Positions 32,486 through 41,205 of a stretch of 55,538 nucleotides of DNA are shown piece by piece. The notes below the pieces were generated by a model that saw only the letters and a program-made list of their open reading frames with translations, was not told where the DNA came from and made no database searches. A program made the position numbers and the translations under genes. How positions within the stretch are numbered: the stretch's first letter is position 1; the number at the start of each line of letters is the position of its first letter. The stretch covers positions 1 through 55,538 of the forward strand of contig NZ_JAULSI010000039.1 of the NCBI RefSeq assembly GCF_030711405.1. Reading direction: 5' to 3'. The stretch comes from Massilia brevitalea. Lineage in GTDB: Bacteria; Pseudomonadota; Gammaproteobacteria; Burkholderiales; Burkholderiaceae_D.

Positions 32486-33520
32486 ATGGAGTTCAGTTCG
32501 CTGTTCAAGCTGCCGATCATCCAGGGCCCAATGGCCGGCGGCGCCACCACGCCCGAGCTGGTGGCTGCTGTCTCGAACGCCGGCGCCCTCGGCTCTTTTG
32601 CCGGTTCGCTGTTATCCCCCGCAGCCCTGCGCACCGGGGTCGAGCGCATCCGCAGCCTCACCGACCGTCCCTTCCTCCTGAATTTCTTCGTCCAGCGCAC
32701 CCCCGCGCCGTCGAATGAAGAAATCGAACGTGGCGCCGAACTCCTGCGCCCGGTCTGGCAAAGCCTGGGCTGGACCGCCCTGCCGCAGCCAAAGCAATGG
32801 TGCGAAGACTTCGACGCCCAGTTCGAAACCCTGCTCGACCTGCGCCCGGCCGCGGCCAGCTTCACCTTCGGCATCCTCGACGCGCTCCAGGTCGAACGCC
32901 TGCATGCGGCCGGCATCCTGGCCATCGGCACCGTCACCACGGTCGACGAGGCGCTGGCCTGGCAAGCCATCGGCGCCGATGCGGTGATCACCTCCGGCGT
33001 CGAGGCCGGCGGCCACCGCGGCACTTTCATTGGCCGCCAGGAAGACGCCACCTTGACTGCCCGCGAACTCTGGCCGGCAGTGGCGCAAGCGGTGGACATT
33101 CCCGTCATCGCCGCCGGCGCTATCATGGACGGCAGCGATATCAAGGCGGCGCTGGCGCTGGGCGCCGCAGCGGTGCAGATGGGCACTGCCTTTCTTGTCA
33201 CCGACGAGTCCGGCATTCATCCCGCCTACAAACAAAGATTGATCGATGCCGAAGGCCAGCCGACCCGCCTGACGCGCAGCTTTTCCGGGCGCTACGCGCG
33301 CGGCATCGAGAACCGCTTCATGCGCCAGATGGCGCCGCTGGAAACACAGGTGCCGCCTTACCCCGTCCAGAACGCATTGACCGGCAGCATCCGCGCCGCG
33401 GCATCCGCAAGCAACGACACCGAGCTGATGTCGCTCTGGGCCGGCACCGGCGTGGCGCGGGCACGTCCCATGCCGGCTGAACAATTGATCGCACTATTGG
33501 CATCCGAATTGCAGTCCTGA
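32486..33520 (+). CDS. Nitronate monooxygenase / NAD(P)H-dependent flavin oxidoreductase family
   Basis: 344-aa FMN enzyme of the 2-nitropropane dioxygenase-like TIM-barrel family. The N-terminus is LPIIQGPMAGG, AVSNAGALGSFAG follows, and the phosphate/FMN-binding segments are DAVITSGVEAGGHRG and VIAAGAIMDG. ALGAAAVQMGTAFLVTDES also fits. AGGGAAGG precedes the ATG at 32486. Members oxidise alkyl nitronates or reduce quinones; the substrate cannot be read. It is 13 bases upstream of the GMC oxidoreductase gene, so an operon. Confidence 0.9.
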   Translation: MEFSSLFKLPIIQGPMAGGATTPELVAAVSNAGALGSFAGSLLSPAALRTGVERIRSLTDRPFLLNFFVQRTPAPSNEEIERGAELLRPVWQSLGWTALPQPKQWCEDFDAQFETLLDLRPAAASFTFGILDALQVERLHAAGILAIGTVTTVDEALAWQAIGADAVITSGVEAGGHRGTFIGRQEDATLTARELWPAVAQAVDIPVIAAGAIMDGSDIKAALALGAAAVQMGTAFLVTDESGIHPAYKQRLIDAEGQPTRLTRSFSGRYARGIENRFMRQMAPLETQVPPYPVQNALTGSIRAAASASNDTELMSLWAGTGVARARPMPAEQLIALLASELQS

Positions 33521-33533
33521 CAGGAGACCCTGC

Positions 33534-35174
33534 GTGGAATCGGCTGGAGAATACGACTACATCATCGTCGGCGGCGGCACTTCGGGCTGCGTGCTGGCGA
33601 ATCGCCTGACCCGTAACAAGAACGTGAACGTGCTGCTGATCGAAGCCGGCGCGCGTGACGATTACCTGTGGATCCACATCCCGGTCGGCTATCTGCACTG
33701 CATCGGCAACCCGCGCACCGACTGGCTGTTCAATACCGAACCCGACCCGGGCCTGGGTGGCCGCGCGCTGATTTACCCACGCGGGAAAGTACTGGGCGGC
33801 AGTTCCTCGATCAACGGCATGATCTACATGCGCGGCCAGCAGGGCGACTACGACCGCTGGGCCGTTGAAGCCGGCGACGATTCCTGGCGCTGGGACCGGA
33901 TACTGCCGCTGTTCAAGAAGAGCGAAGACCATTACCTTGGCGCCAGCGAATTGCACGGCGCCGGCGGTGAGTGGCGCGTGGAAAAGCAGCGCCTGTCTTG
34001 GAAGATCCTGGATGCCTTTCGCGATGCGGCAGCCGAGGTCGGCATCGAGAAGGTCGAGGATTTCAATACCGGCGACAATGCCGGCTCGTCCTACTTCGAA
34101 GTGAACCAGCGCCGCGGCATCCGCCTGAACACGGCAAAGGCTTTCCTGAAGCCGGCGGCGCAGCGCGCAAACCTCACCATCATGACGGGCTGCCACGTGG
34201 AACGTTTGCTGATCGAGGAGGGGCAGGGGGGCAAGGTGTGCAAGGGCGTGCAGTTCACCGGCGGCGGGCGGGCTTTTACGGCGGTCGCGCATCGCGAAAC
34301 CTTATTGGCGGCGGGGGCGATCGGCTCGCCGCATATCCTGCAACTCTCCGGCATCGGGCCGGCGGCGAGTTTGCAGCGCCACGGCATCAAGCCGGTCGTC
34401 GATGCGCCGGGCGTGGGCGAGAACCTGCAAGACCACCTGCAGCTGCGCATGGTCTACAAGGTGACGGGTGTGAAGACGCTGAACACATCGGCCGCCAGCT
34501 GGTTCGGCAAGATGAAGATCGGCATGGAATACGCGCTGTTTCGCAGCGGGCCGATGTCGATGGCGCCGTCGCAGCTGGGTGCGTTTGCGCGCTCGAGCCT
34601 GGACGAAGCCACGCCGAATTTGCAGTACCACGTGCAGCCGCTGTCGCTGGAAAAGTTCGGCGATCCTTTGCACGGTTTTCCGGCATTCACGGCCAGCGTC
34701 TGCAACCTGCGGCCGAGCTCGCGCGGGCATGTGCGCATCGCGTCGAACGACAGTTATGCGGCGCCGAAGATCACACCGAATTACCTGAACACCGATGCCG
34801 ACCGGCGCACGGCGGCGCAGGCGCTGGCGCTGACCCGGCGCATCGTGGCGGCGCCGGCCCTGGCGCAATACCGGCCGGAGGAATTCAAGCCGGGGCCGCA
34901 TTACCGGACCGAGGAAGAACTGGCGCAGGCGGCGGGACTGATCGGGACCACGATTTTCCACCCGGTGGGCACTTGCCGCATGGGGCGGCGCGACGATCCG
35001 GCAGCGGTGGTCGATAGCGAGTTGCGCGTGATCGGGGTGGAAGGATTGCGCGTGGTGGATGCGTCGATCATGCCGTTCATTACGTCGGGGAATACGAATG
35101 CGCCGACCTTGATGATTGCGGAGAAGGCGGCGGAGATGATTGTGAAGCAGGCGGCGGCAACAGCGCCGGGATGA
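33534..35174 (+). CDS. GMC family FAD-dependent oxidoreductase
   Basis: 546-aa flavoprotein of the glucose-methanol-choline family. The ADP-binding site is DYIIVGGGTSGCVLANRL at the N-terminus. GMC signature 1 is near PRGKVLGGSSSINGMIYMRG, and signature 2 includes GAIGSPHILQLSGIGP. The catalytic region has FHPVGTCRMG, and the C-terminal His/Asn segment is SGNTNAPTLMIAEKAAEMI. The start is GTG at 33534, supported by AGGAGA 7-12 bases upstream. Alcohol or choline-type dehydrogenase activity is expected; the substrate is unknown. Confidence 0.93.
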   Translation: MESAGEYDYIIVGGGTSGCVLANRLTRNKNVNVLLIEAGARDDYLWIHIPVGYLHCIGNPRTDWLFNTEPDPGLGGRALIYPRGKVLGGSSSINGMIYMRGQQGDYDRWAVEAGDDSWRWDRILPLFKKSEDHYLGASELHGAGGEWRVEKQRLSWKILDAFRDAAAEVGIEKVEDFNTGDNAGSSYFEVNQRRGIRLNTAKAFLKPAAQRANLTIMTGCHVERLLIEEGQGGKVCKGVQFTGGGRAFTAVAHRETLLAAGAIGSPHILQLSGIGPAASLQRHGIKPVVDAPGVGENLQDHLQLRMVYKVTGVKTLNTSAASWFGKMKIGMEYALFRSGPMSMAPSQLGAFARSSLDEATPNLQYHVQPLSLEKFGDPLHGFPAFTASVCNLRPSSRGHVRIASNDSYAAPKITPNYLNTDADRRTAAQALALTRRIVAAPALAQYRPEEFKPGPHYRTEEELAQAAGLIGTTIFHPVGTCRMGRRDDPAAVVDSELRVIGVEGLRVVDASIMPFITSGNTNAPTLMIAEKAAEMIVKQAAATAPG

Positions 35175-35501
35175 TATCGATGCTTGCGTGACCGGGTTTG
35201 AAGCCGGCGGGCGAATCATCCCGGCTGCAGGTGCAAGCATGCGCACGTAACCGCGTGGGCACGGGGTGCCCACCGTACGGTTCGAGCCACCTTAACGCGC
35301 GTTTATTCGCGGTTTTCTTCCATCTCGTCCGCACCGCGAAACATCTTGCTGAGCCGTGCAATTATGCAAAACGGGTGGGCAGATCTGCCCAGCCTGTGCA
35401 GCGGTGCACAAAGACTGTGTTGTCTTGTGGACCACAACTCTTCTGTGTAATATCGGCCAGGTAGTTCTCGAGCAGCACGTTGATAACGTACCGGAGACAC
35501 A
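35175..35501. other. Gap upstream of the liv operon, with repeats and promoter
   Basis: Contains a dispersed palindrome at 35251-35280 (CCGCGTGGGCAC...GTGCCCACCGTACGG), a variant GTGGGCAGATCTGCCC at 35375-35390, and the promoter at 35425-35453. No gene is seen. Confidence 0.7.
35425..35453 (+). promoter_or_regulatory. Probable sigma-70 promoter of the liv operon with overlapping palindrome
   Basis: TTGTGG (35425-35430) and TAATAT (35448-35453) are separated by 17 bp. The -35 lies inside the 13-bp palindrome TTGTGGACCACAA (35425-35437), a candidate operator. livG starts 49 bases after the -10. Confidence 0.55.
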
Positions 35502-36275
35502 ATGGCAGACGTCATTCTTGAAACAAAGCGCCTCACCAAGGAGTTCAAGGGTTTCACTGCCGTCAACGGCGTCGACCTGCAGGTGCAGCGTGGCCATATC
35601 CACGCCCTGATTGGTCCGAACGGCGCCGGCAAGACCACCTGTTTTAATTTGCTCACCAAATTCCTGGTGCCATCGTCCGGCCAGATCCTGTTCAACGGCA
35701 AGGACATCACCGGCGCCAAGCCCGCGCAGATTGCGCGCATGGGCATCATCCGTTCCTTCCAGATTTCCGCCGTCTTTCCGCACCTGACCGTGCTGCAGAA
35801 TGTGCGCATTGGCCTGCAGCGCGGGCTCGGCACCAGCTTCCATTTCTGGCGCAGCGAAGGCTCGCTCGACCAACTGAACGAGCGCGCGATGGCGCTGCTG
35901 GGCGAGGTCGACCTTGAAGGCTTTGCCGATACCGTCACCGCCGATTTGCCCTACGGCCGCAAGCGCGCGCTCGAGATCGCCACTACGCTGGCGATGGAAC
36001 CGGAGCTGATGCTGCTCGACGAACCGACCCAGGGCATGGGCCACGAAGACGTGCACCGCGTGACCGAGCTGATCAAGAAGGTCTCGGCCGGCCGCACCAT
36101 CCTGATGGTCGAGCACAACATGAACGTGGTGTCCGGCATCTGCGACCGCATCTCGGTGCTGCAGCGCGGCGCCATGCTGGCCGAGGGCACGTATGCCGAG
36201 GTATCGAAAAACCCGCAAGTGATGCAGGCCTACATGGGCACGGCCGACGGCGAACTCGAAGGAGCACACGCATGA
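35502..36275 (+). CDS. livG: Branched-chain amino acid-type ABC transporter ATP-binding protein LivG
   Basis: 257-aa ATPase of the LivG subgroup. Walker A is GPNGAGKTT, followed by the Q-loop region RMGIIRSFQISAVFP. The signature region is degenerate (LPYGRKRALEIATTLAMEP, with YGRKR in place of the usual YGxQR of LivG), and Walker B is LMLLDEPTQGMG. The MVEHNMNVV switch histidine is intact. It overlaps livF by 4 bases. The substrate is uncertain, since this family also serves amides, urea and other small organics. Confidence 0.93.
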   Translation: MADVILETKRLTKEFKGFTAVNGVDLQVQRGHIHALIGPNGAGKTTCFNLLTKFLVPSSGQILFNGKDITGAKPAQIARMGIIRSFQISAVFPHLTVLQNVRIGLQRGLGTSFHFWRSEGSLDQLNERAMALLGEVDLEGFADTVTADLPYGRKRALEIATTLAMEPELMLLDEPTQGMGHEDVHRVTELIKKVSAGRTILMVEHNMNVVSGICDRISVLQRGAMLAEGTYAEVSKNPQVMQAYMGTADGELEGAHA

Positions 36276-36994
36276 GTTCAGCCAACACCTCGGCAGCGCT
36301 GGAAATCCGCAACCTGCAGGCCTGGTACGGCGAATCGCACATCCTGCACGACATCGGTTTTACGGTCGCGCAGGGCGAAGTCGTGACCCTGCTCGGCCGT
36401 AACGGCGCCGGGCGCACCACCACGCTGCGCGCCATCATGGGCCTGACCGGACGCCGCACCGGCTCGATCAAGATTAACGGCGTCGAATCGATCGGCATGC
36501 CGACCCACCGCATCGCCCACCTCGGCGTCGGCTATTGCCCGGAAGAGCGGGGCATCTTCGCCTCGCTGTCGGCCGAGGAAAACCTGCTGCTGCCGCCGGT
36601 GCTGCCGAAAGCCGGCACCGCGATGTCGCTCGACGAGATCTACGAGATGTTCCCGAATTTGTACGAGCGCCGCCACAGCCAGGGCACGCGCCTGTCGGGC
36701 GGCGAGCAGCAGATGCTGGCGGTGGCGCGCATCCTGCGCACCGGCGCGCGTTTGCTGCTGCTCGACGAAATCTCGGAAGGGCTGGCGCCGGTCATCGTGC
36801 AGACCCTGGCGCGCATGATCACGACGCTGAAGAACAAGGGCTACACGATCGTCATGGTCGAACAGAATTTCCGCTTCGCCGCACCGCTGGCGGACCGGTT
36901 CCACGTGGTCGAGCACGGGCAAATCGTCGAAACCATCGCATCAAGCGAACTCGACGCACGCATGCCCGTACTGACCGAACTGCTCGGCGTCTAG
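36272..36994 (+). CDS. livF: Branched-chain amino acid-type ABC transporter ATP-binding protein LivF
   Basis: 240-aa ATPase of the LivF subgroup, partner of LivG. The signature LSGGEQQMLAVAR and Walker B LLLLDEISEGLAP are intact. The P-loop reads GRNGAGRTT, with Arg48 in place of the invariant Lys of GxxGxGK[ST]; the codon is CGC. I recall similar Arg variants in some proteobacterial LivF-type proteins but cannot check frequency here. The switch region is MVEQNFRFA, with Gln-Asn rather than His. One site of the heterodimer may therefore be weakened. 4-base overlap with livG. Confidence 0.92.
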   Translation: MSSANTSAALEIRNLQAWYGESHILHDIGFTVAQGEVVTLLGRNGAGRTTTLRAIMGLTGRRTGSIKINGVESIGMPTHRIAHLGVGYCPEERGIFASLSAEENLLLPPVLPKAGTAMSLDEIYEMFPNLYERRHSQGTRLSGGEQQMLAVARILRTGARLLLLDEISEGLAPVIVQTLARMITTLKNKGYTIVMVEQNFRFAAPLADRFHVVEHGQIVETIASSELDARMPVLTELLGV

Positions 36995-37055
36995 ACCACC
37001 CGGGCAGTCCCACGCTTTCATGCTTCAACGCTTCACATACAACAACGGAGACAAG

Positions 37056-38267
37056 ATGAAACGCACAACCCTCGCCCTCGCCACCGCCGCCGCCTTCGCT
37101 ACTGCCGGCTTCGCTCTTCCAGCACACGCCCAGATCAGCGGCGACACCATCAAGATCGGCATGATCACCGACCTGTCCGGCGTGTATTCCGACGTCGACG
37201 GCAACGGCGGCGCCGAAGCCGTGCGCATGGCGATTGCCGACCTGGGCGGCGCCGTGGCCGGCAAGAAGATCCAGTTCATGGTGGCCGACCACCAGAACAA
37301 GCCCGACATCGCCGCCTCCAAGGCACGCGAATGGTTCGACCAGCAGGGCGTCGACATGCTGATCGGCGGCACCAACTCGGGCGCCAGCCTGGCCATGGCC
37401 AAGGTGGCGGCGGAAAAGAAAAAGGTCTTCATCTCGATCGGCGCCGGCACCGCGCAACTGACCAATGAACAGTGCTCGCCCTACACTGTGCACTACGCCT
37501 ACGACACCGTGGCGCTGGCGCGCGGCACCGGTTCCGCGGTGCTGAAGCAGGGCGGCAAGAGCTGGTATTTCCTGACCGCCGACTATGCCTTCGGCCAGTC
37601 GCTCGAAGGCGACACCACCGCCGTGGTGAAAAAGAACGGCGGCACTGTGCTGGGCAGCGTGAAGCACCCGCTGTCGGCCTCGGACTTCTCGTCCTTCCTG
37701 CTGCAGGCGCAATCCTCGAAAGCGCAGGTGCTGGGCCTGGCGAATGCCGGCGGCGACACCATCAACTCGATCAAGGCCGCCAACGAGTTCGGCCTGACCT
37801 CGAAGATGAAGATCGCGGGCCTGCTGGTGTTCATCAACGACGTCCACACCCTGGGCCTGAAAACCACCCAGGGCATGTACCTGACCGACGGCTGGTACTG
37901 GGACCAGAACGCCGACACCCGTGCCTGGGCCAAGCGTTATTTTGCCAAGATGAAGAAGCAGCCGTCGATGCTGCAGGCGGCCGACTACTCCGCAGCCACC
38001 AACTACCTGAACGCGGTGAAAGCGACCGGCACCGACGATTCCACCAAGATCATGGACCACCTGAAGGCGACCAAGATCAATGACATGTTCGCCAAGAACG
38101 GCGTGATCCGTCCGGACGGCCGCATGGTCTACGACATGTACCTGATGCAGGTGAAGACGCCGAAGGAATCGAAAGGGCCTTGGGATTACTACAAGGTCGT
38201 GTCGACGATTCCGGGCGACCAGGCGTACACGACCAAGGCCGAGACCAAGTGCGCGGCGTGGAAGTAA
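37056..38267 (+). CDS. Branched-chain amino acid-type ABC transporter substrate-binding protein
   Basis: 403-aa periplasmic binding protein of the Leu/Ile/Val-binding (type I) family. The signal peptide is cleaved after AHA near residue 24. The mature N-terminus is ISGDTIKIGMITDLSGVYSDVDGNGGAEAV, followed by GGTNSGASLAMAKVA and SWYFLTADYAFGQSLEGDTT. The C-terminal lobe includes MYLTDGWYWDQNADTRAW. It is 61 bases after livF, with GGAGA at the RBS. The pattern resembles binding proteins for aromatic or amide compounds more than strict LivK, but this is a weak inference. Confidence 0.9.
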   Translation: MKRTTLALATAAAFATAGFALPAHAQISGDTIKIGMITDLSGVYSDVDGNGGAEAVRMAIADLGGAVAGKKIQFMVADHQNKPDIAASKAREWFDQQGVDMLIGGTNSGASLAMAKVAAEKKKVFISIGAGTAQLTNEQCSPYTVHYAYDTVALARGTGSAVLKQGGKSWYFLTADYAFGQSLEGDTTAVVKKNGGTVLGSVKHPLSASDFSSFLLQAQSSKAQVLGLANAGGDTINSIKAANEFGLTSKMKIAGLLVFINDVHTLGLKTTQGMYLTDGWYWDQNADTRAWAKRYFAKMKKQPSMLQAADYSAATNYLNAVKATGTDDSTKIMDHLKATKINDMFAKNGVIRPDGRMVYDMYLMQVKTPKESKGPWDYYKVVSTIPGDQAYTTKAETKCAAWK

Positions 38268-38316
38268 TTCGTCACCATCGATTCAATTGTTTCGCCGTAA
38301 TGCACGCGTGATTTGA

Positions 38317-38345
38317 ACGCGTGGGCGGGTCTCCCGTCCACGCGT
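38317..38345. repeat. Palindromic element variant between binding-protein and livH genes
   Basis: ACGCGTGGGCGGG followed by TCTCCCGTCCACGCGT; a GTGGGCGGG variant of the dispersed family. It lies inside an operon (157-base gap) and may act as a stabilising or attenuating hairpin between the abundant binding protein and the permeases. Confidence 0.65.
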
Positions 38346-38424
38346 CCAACGTTATTCGCCTCACCGCGGCGCCCATTCCACGCCGGCGCCGCACACCTGT
38401 CTTCCGACTTTACCCCTGGTGCCT

Positions 38425-39309
38425 ATGGAAATCTTCGGAGTCCCCCTGCAAGCCCTGATGTCCCAGCTGCTGCTGGGGCTGGTCAACGGCTCCTTCTACG
38501 CGATGCTCTCGCTCGGCCTGGCCGTCATCTTCGGCCTGCTGAACGTCATCAACTTTTCCCACGGCGCCCTGTACATGATGGGCGCCTTCATCGCCTTCAT
38601 CGGCGTCAATCATTACGAGCTGAACTACTGGATGATGCTGGTGCTGGCGCCGCTCGTCGTCGGCGCCTTCGGCATCGCGGTCGAAAAGACCATGCTGCGC
38701 TGGCTGTATAAACTCGACCATTTGTATGGGCTGCTGCTTACCTTCGGCATCACGCTGCTGCTCGAAGGCGTGTTCCGCTCCTTCTTCGGCGTCTCGGGCC
38801 AGACCCTGGACGTACCGGAACAGCTGACCGGCGCCACCGACCTCGGCTTCATGATCCTGCCGAACTACCGCGCCTGGGTCGTCGCCGCCTCGCTGGTGGT
38901 TTGCCTCGGCACCTGGTTCGTGATCGAGAAGACCCGCCTCGGCGCCTACCTGCGCGCCGGTACCGAGAACCCGAAACTGGTCGAAGCCTTCGGCATCAAC
39001 GTGCCGCGCATGGTCACGCTGACCTACGGCTTCGGCGTCGCGCTGGCAGGTCTTGCCGGCGTGCTGGCCGCACCGGTGATCAACGTCACGCCGCTGATGG
39101 GCTCGAACCTGATCATCGTCGTCTTCGCCGTGGTCGTGATCGGCGGCATGGGCTCGATCCTCGGCTCCATCATCACCGGCCTGATGCTGGGCGTGATCGA
39201 GGGCCTGACCCGCGTGTTCTATCCGGAAGGCTCGGAAGTCGTCGTGTTCGTCGTCATGGTCATTGTGCTGCTGCTGCGCCCGGCCGGCCTGTTCGGGAAG
39301 GAGAAGTAA
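38425..39309 (+). CDS. livH: Branched-chain amino acid-type ABC transporter permease LivH
   Basis: 294-aa inner-membrane permease with about eight helices. It shows the LivH landmarks LVNGSFYAMLSLGLAVIFGLLNVINFSHG, RAGTENPKLVEAFGIN and GVALAGLAGVLAAPV. The ATG at 38425 is chosen over the GTG at 38419 because family members begin near this residue. It is two bases before livM. Confidence 0.93.
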   Translation: MEIFGVPLQALMSQLLLGLVNGSFYAMLSLGLAVIFGLLNVINFSHGALYMMGAFIAFIGVNHYELNYWMMLVLAPLVVGAFGIAVEKTMLRWLYKLDHLYGLLLTFGITLLLEGVFRSFFGVSGQTLDVPEQLTGATDLGFMILPNYRAWVVAASLVVCLGTWFVIEKTRLGAYLRAGTENPKLVEAFGINVPRMVTLTYGFGVALAGLAGVLAAPVINVTPLMGSNLIIVVFAVVVIGGMGSILGSIITGLMLGVIEGLTRVFYPEGSEVVVFVVMVIVLLLRPAGLFGKEK

Positions 39310-39311
39310 GC

Positions 39312-40334
39312 ATGAACAAGAAAATCCTGTACGCGATTGCCCTCGCCGTGGCGCTGGCGGCGCCGTTCTTCGGCTACCCGGTGTTCCTGATGAAGCTGCT
39401 GTGCTTCGCGCTGTTCGCCTGTGCTTTCAATTTGCTGATCGGCTTTACCGGGCTGCTGTCGTTTGGCCACGCCGCCTTCTTCGGCAGCGCCGGCTACGTG
39501 ACTGGCCACCTGCTGGCGAATGTCGGCCTGTCGCCCGAGCTCGGCATTTTGGCAGGCGTCGCGGCCAGCGCGGCGCTGGGGCTGGTCATCGGTTCGCTGG
39601 CGATCCGCCGCCAGGGCATCTATTTTTCGATGATCACCCTGGCGCTGGCGCAGATGGTGTACTTCGCCGCGCTGCGCAGCCCCTATACCCATGGCGAGGA
39701 TGGCCTGCAGGGCGTGCCGCGCGGACGCCTGTTCGGCCTGATCGATCTGTCGAGCGACCTGACCCTCTACTACGTGGTGCTGGCGATCTTCGTGCTCGGC
39801 TTCGCCCTGATCGTGCGCACCGTGCATTCGCCTTTTGGCCAGGTGCTGAAAGCCATCAAGGAAAACGAGCCGCGCGCTATTTCGCTCGGTTATGACGCCG
39901 ACCGCTACAAGCTGCTGGCCTTTGTGCTGTCGGCTGCATTGACGGGTCTTGCCGGCGCCACCAAGACCGTGGTGCTCGGCTTCGAAACCCTGACCGACGT
40001 GCACTGGACCATGTCCGGCCTGGTCGTGCTGATGACCCTGGTTGGCGGCATGGGCACGATGGCCGGCCCGATCATCGGCACCTTCATCATCGTGGCGCTG
40101 GAAAACAAGCTGGGCGAAGTCGGCACGGCGCTGGCCGAGATGACGGGCATCGAATGGTTCTCGTCGCTGGGCGAATCGGTGGGCATGGTGACCGGTCTGA
40201 TCTTCATCGTCTGCGTGCTGCTGTTCCGGCGCGGGATCGTCGGCGAGATCGGCGCGCTGTTCGAGCGCCGCGCGCGCGCCAAGCCGGTCGCGCCTGCGCC
40301 AGGTGTCGTCAACCCAGACAGGGAAATCGCATGA
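39312..40334 (+). CDS. livM: Branched-chain amino acid-type ABC transporter permease LivM
   Basis: 340-aa permease. Landmarks are NLLIGFTGLLSFGHAAFFG, SLAIRRQGIYFSMITLALAQM, VLKAIKENEPRAISLGYD and TDVHWTMSGLVVLMTLVGGMGTMAGPIIG. The start at 39312 follows GGAAGGAGAAG. The last codons overlap the hydrolase gene by 4 bases (ATGA), so the enzyme is translationally coupled to the transporter. Confidence 0.94.
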   Translation: MNKKILYAIALAVALAAPFFGYPVFLMKLLCFALFACAFNLLIGFTGLLSFGHAAFFGSAGYVTGHLLANVGLSPELGILAGVAASAALGLVIGSLAIRRQGIYFSMITLALAQMVYFAALRSPYTHGEDGLQGVPRGRLFGLIDLSSDLTLYYVVLAIFVLGFALIVRTVHSPFGQVLKAIKENEPRAISLGYDADRYKLLAFVLSAALTGLAGATKTVVLGFETLTDVHWTMSGLVVLMTLVGGMGTMAGPIIGTFIIVALENKLGEVGTALAEMTGIEWFSSLGESVGMVTGLIFIVCVLLFRRGIVGEIGALFERRARAKPVAPAPGVVNPDREIA

Positions 40335-41188
40335 AAGAAACCTCGCAGATCCTCAGCGTGAACGGCCTGCGCATGCATGTGATGAGTGCAGGGGAAGGGC
40401 CGGCCGTGCTGCTGATGCACGGCTTTCCGGACACCCACCTGGTCTGGCGCAAGCAGGTCGGGCCGCTGGTGAACGCCGGCTACCGCGTGATCGTGCCCGA
40501 CATGCGCGGCTATGGCCAGACCGATGCGCCGGGAACGGTGTCGGCCTACCGCACACGGTATATCTGCGACGACATGCTGGCCCTGCTGGATGTGATGGGT
40601 GTGCAGAAGGCACGGCTGGTCGGGCATGACTGGGGCGCGCTGATCGGCTGGCTGCTGTGCATGCGCGCGCCGGAACGCTTCGAGCAGTACGTGGCCTTGT
40701 CGGTCGGGCACCCGGCAGCGTTTGCGCGGGCCGGCATCATGCAGCGCCTGCGCAGCAGCTACATGCTGTGGTTCATGCTGCCTTTCCTGGCCGAGACCTC
40801 GCTGAGCTTCAACGACTTCCAGCCGATGCGCAGGTTCACCAAGGAACCGACCCAGTACGATGTGTGGCGCCGCAGCCTCCGCGAGCCTGGCCGCCTGACG
40901 GCTGCCCTGAATTACTACCGTGCGAATGTGCCGCGCATGATGCTGCCGGGCGGGAAAGCCGATCCGGTGTCGGTGCCTGTGATGGGGGTGTGGAGCAGCC
41001 GCGACGCGGCGCTTACCGAAGAGCAGATGCGCGACTCGGCGCAATTTGCGCAAGCCGGTTTCCGTTACGAGCGCATCGATGGCGCCGACCACTGGCTGCA
41101 ATTGACGGCGGCCGATCGCCTGAATGCGCTGCTGCTCGATTTCTTTGCAACCGTGCCTCGGCCATCCATGGCTGCCGCCTCCAGCTAA
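40331..41188 (+). CDS. Alpha/beta hydrolase (epoxide-hydrolase-like) coupled to the liv operon
   Basis: 285-aa alpha/beta-hydrolase fold protein. The oxyanion segment is MHGFPDTHLVWRKQV, the nucleophile elbow GHDWGALIGW carries an Asp nucleophile (epoxide hydrolase or dehalogenase type), and the C-terminal GADHWLQL gives the catalytic His. The cap-domain region is FTKEPTQYDVWRRSLREPGRLTAALNYYRAN. It overlaps livM by 4 bases and ends the operon, which suggests it acts on the imported compound. Confidence 0.88.
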   Translation: MKETSQILSVNGLRMHVMSAGEGPAVLLMHGFPDTHLVWRKQVGPLVNAGYRVIVPDMRGYGQTDAPGTVSAYRTRYICDDMLALLDVMGVQKARLVGHDWGALIGWLLCMRAPERFEQYVALSVGHPAAFARAGIMQRLRSSYMLWFMLPFLAETSLSFNDFQPMRRFTKEPTQYDVWRRSLREPGRLTAALNYYRANVPRMMLPGGKADPVSVPVMGVWSSRDAALTEEQMRDSAQFAQAGFRYERIDGADHWLQLTAADRLNALLLDFFATVPRPSMAAASS

Positions 41189-41205
41189 TTTTTGCTGCGT
41201 AATCC

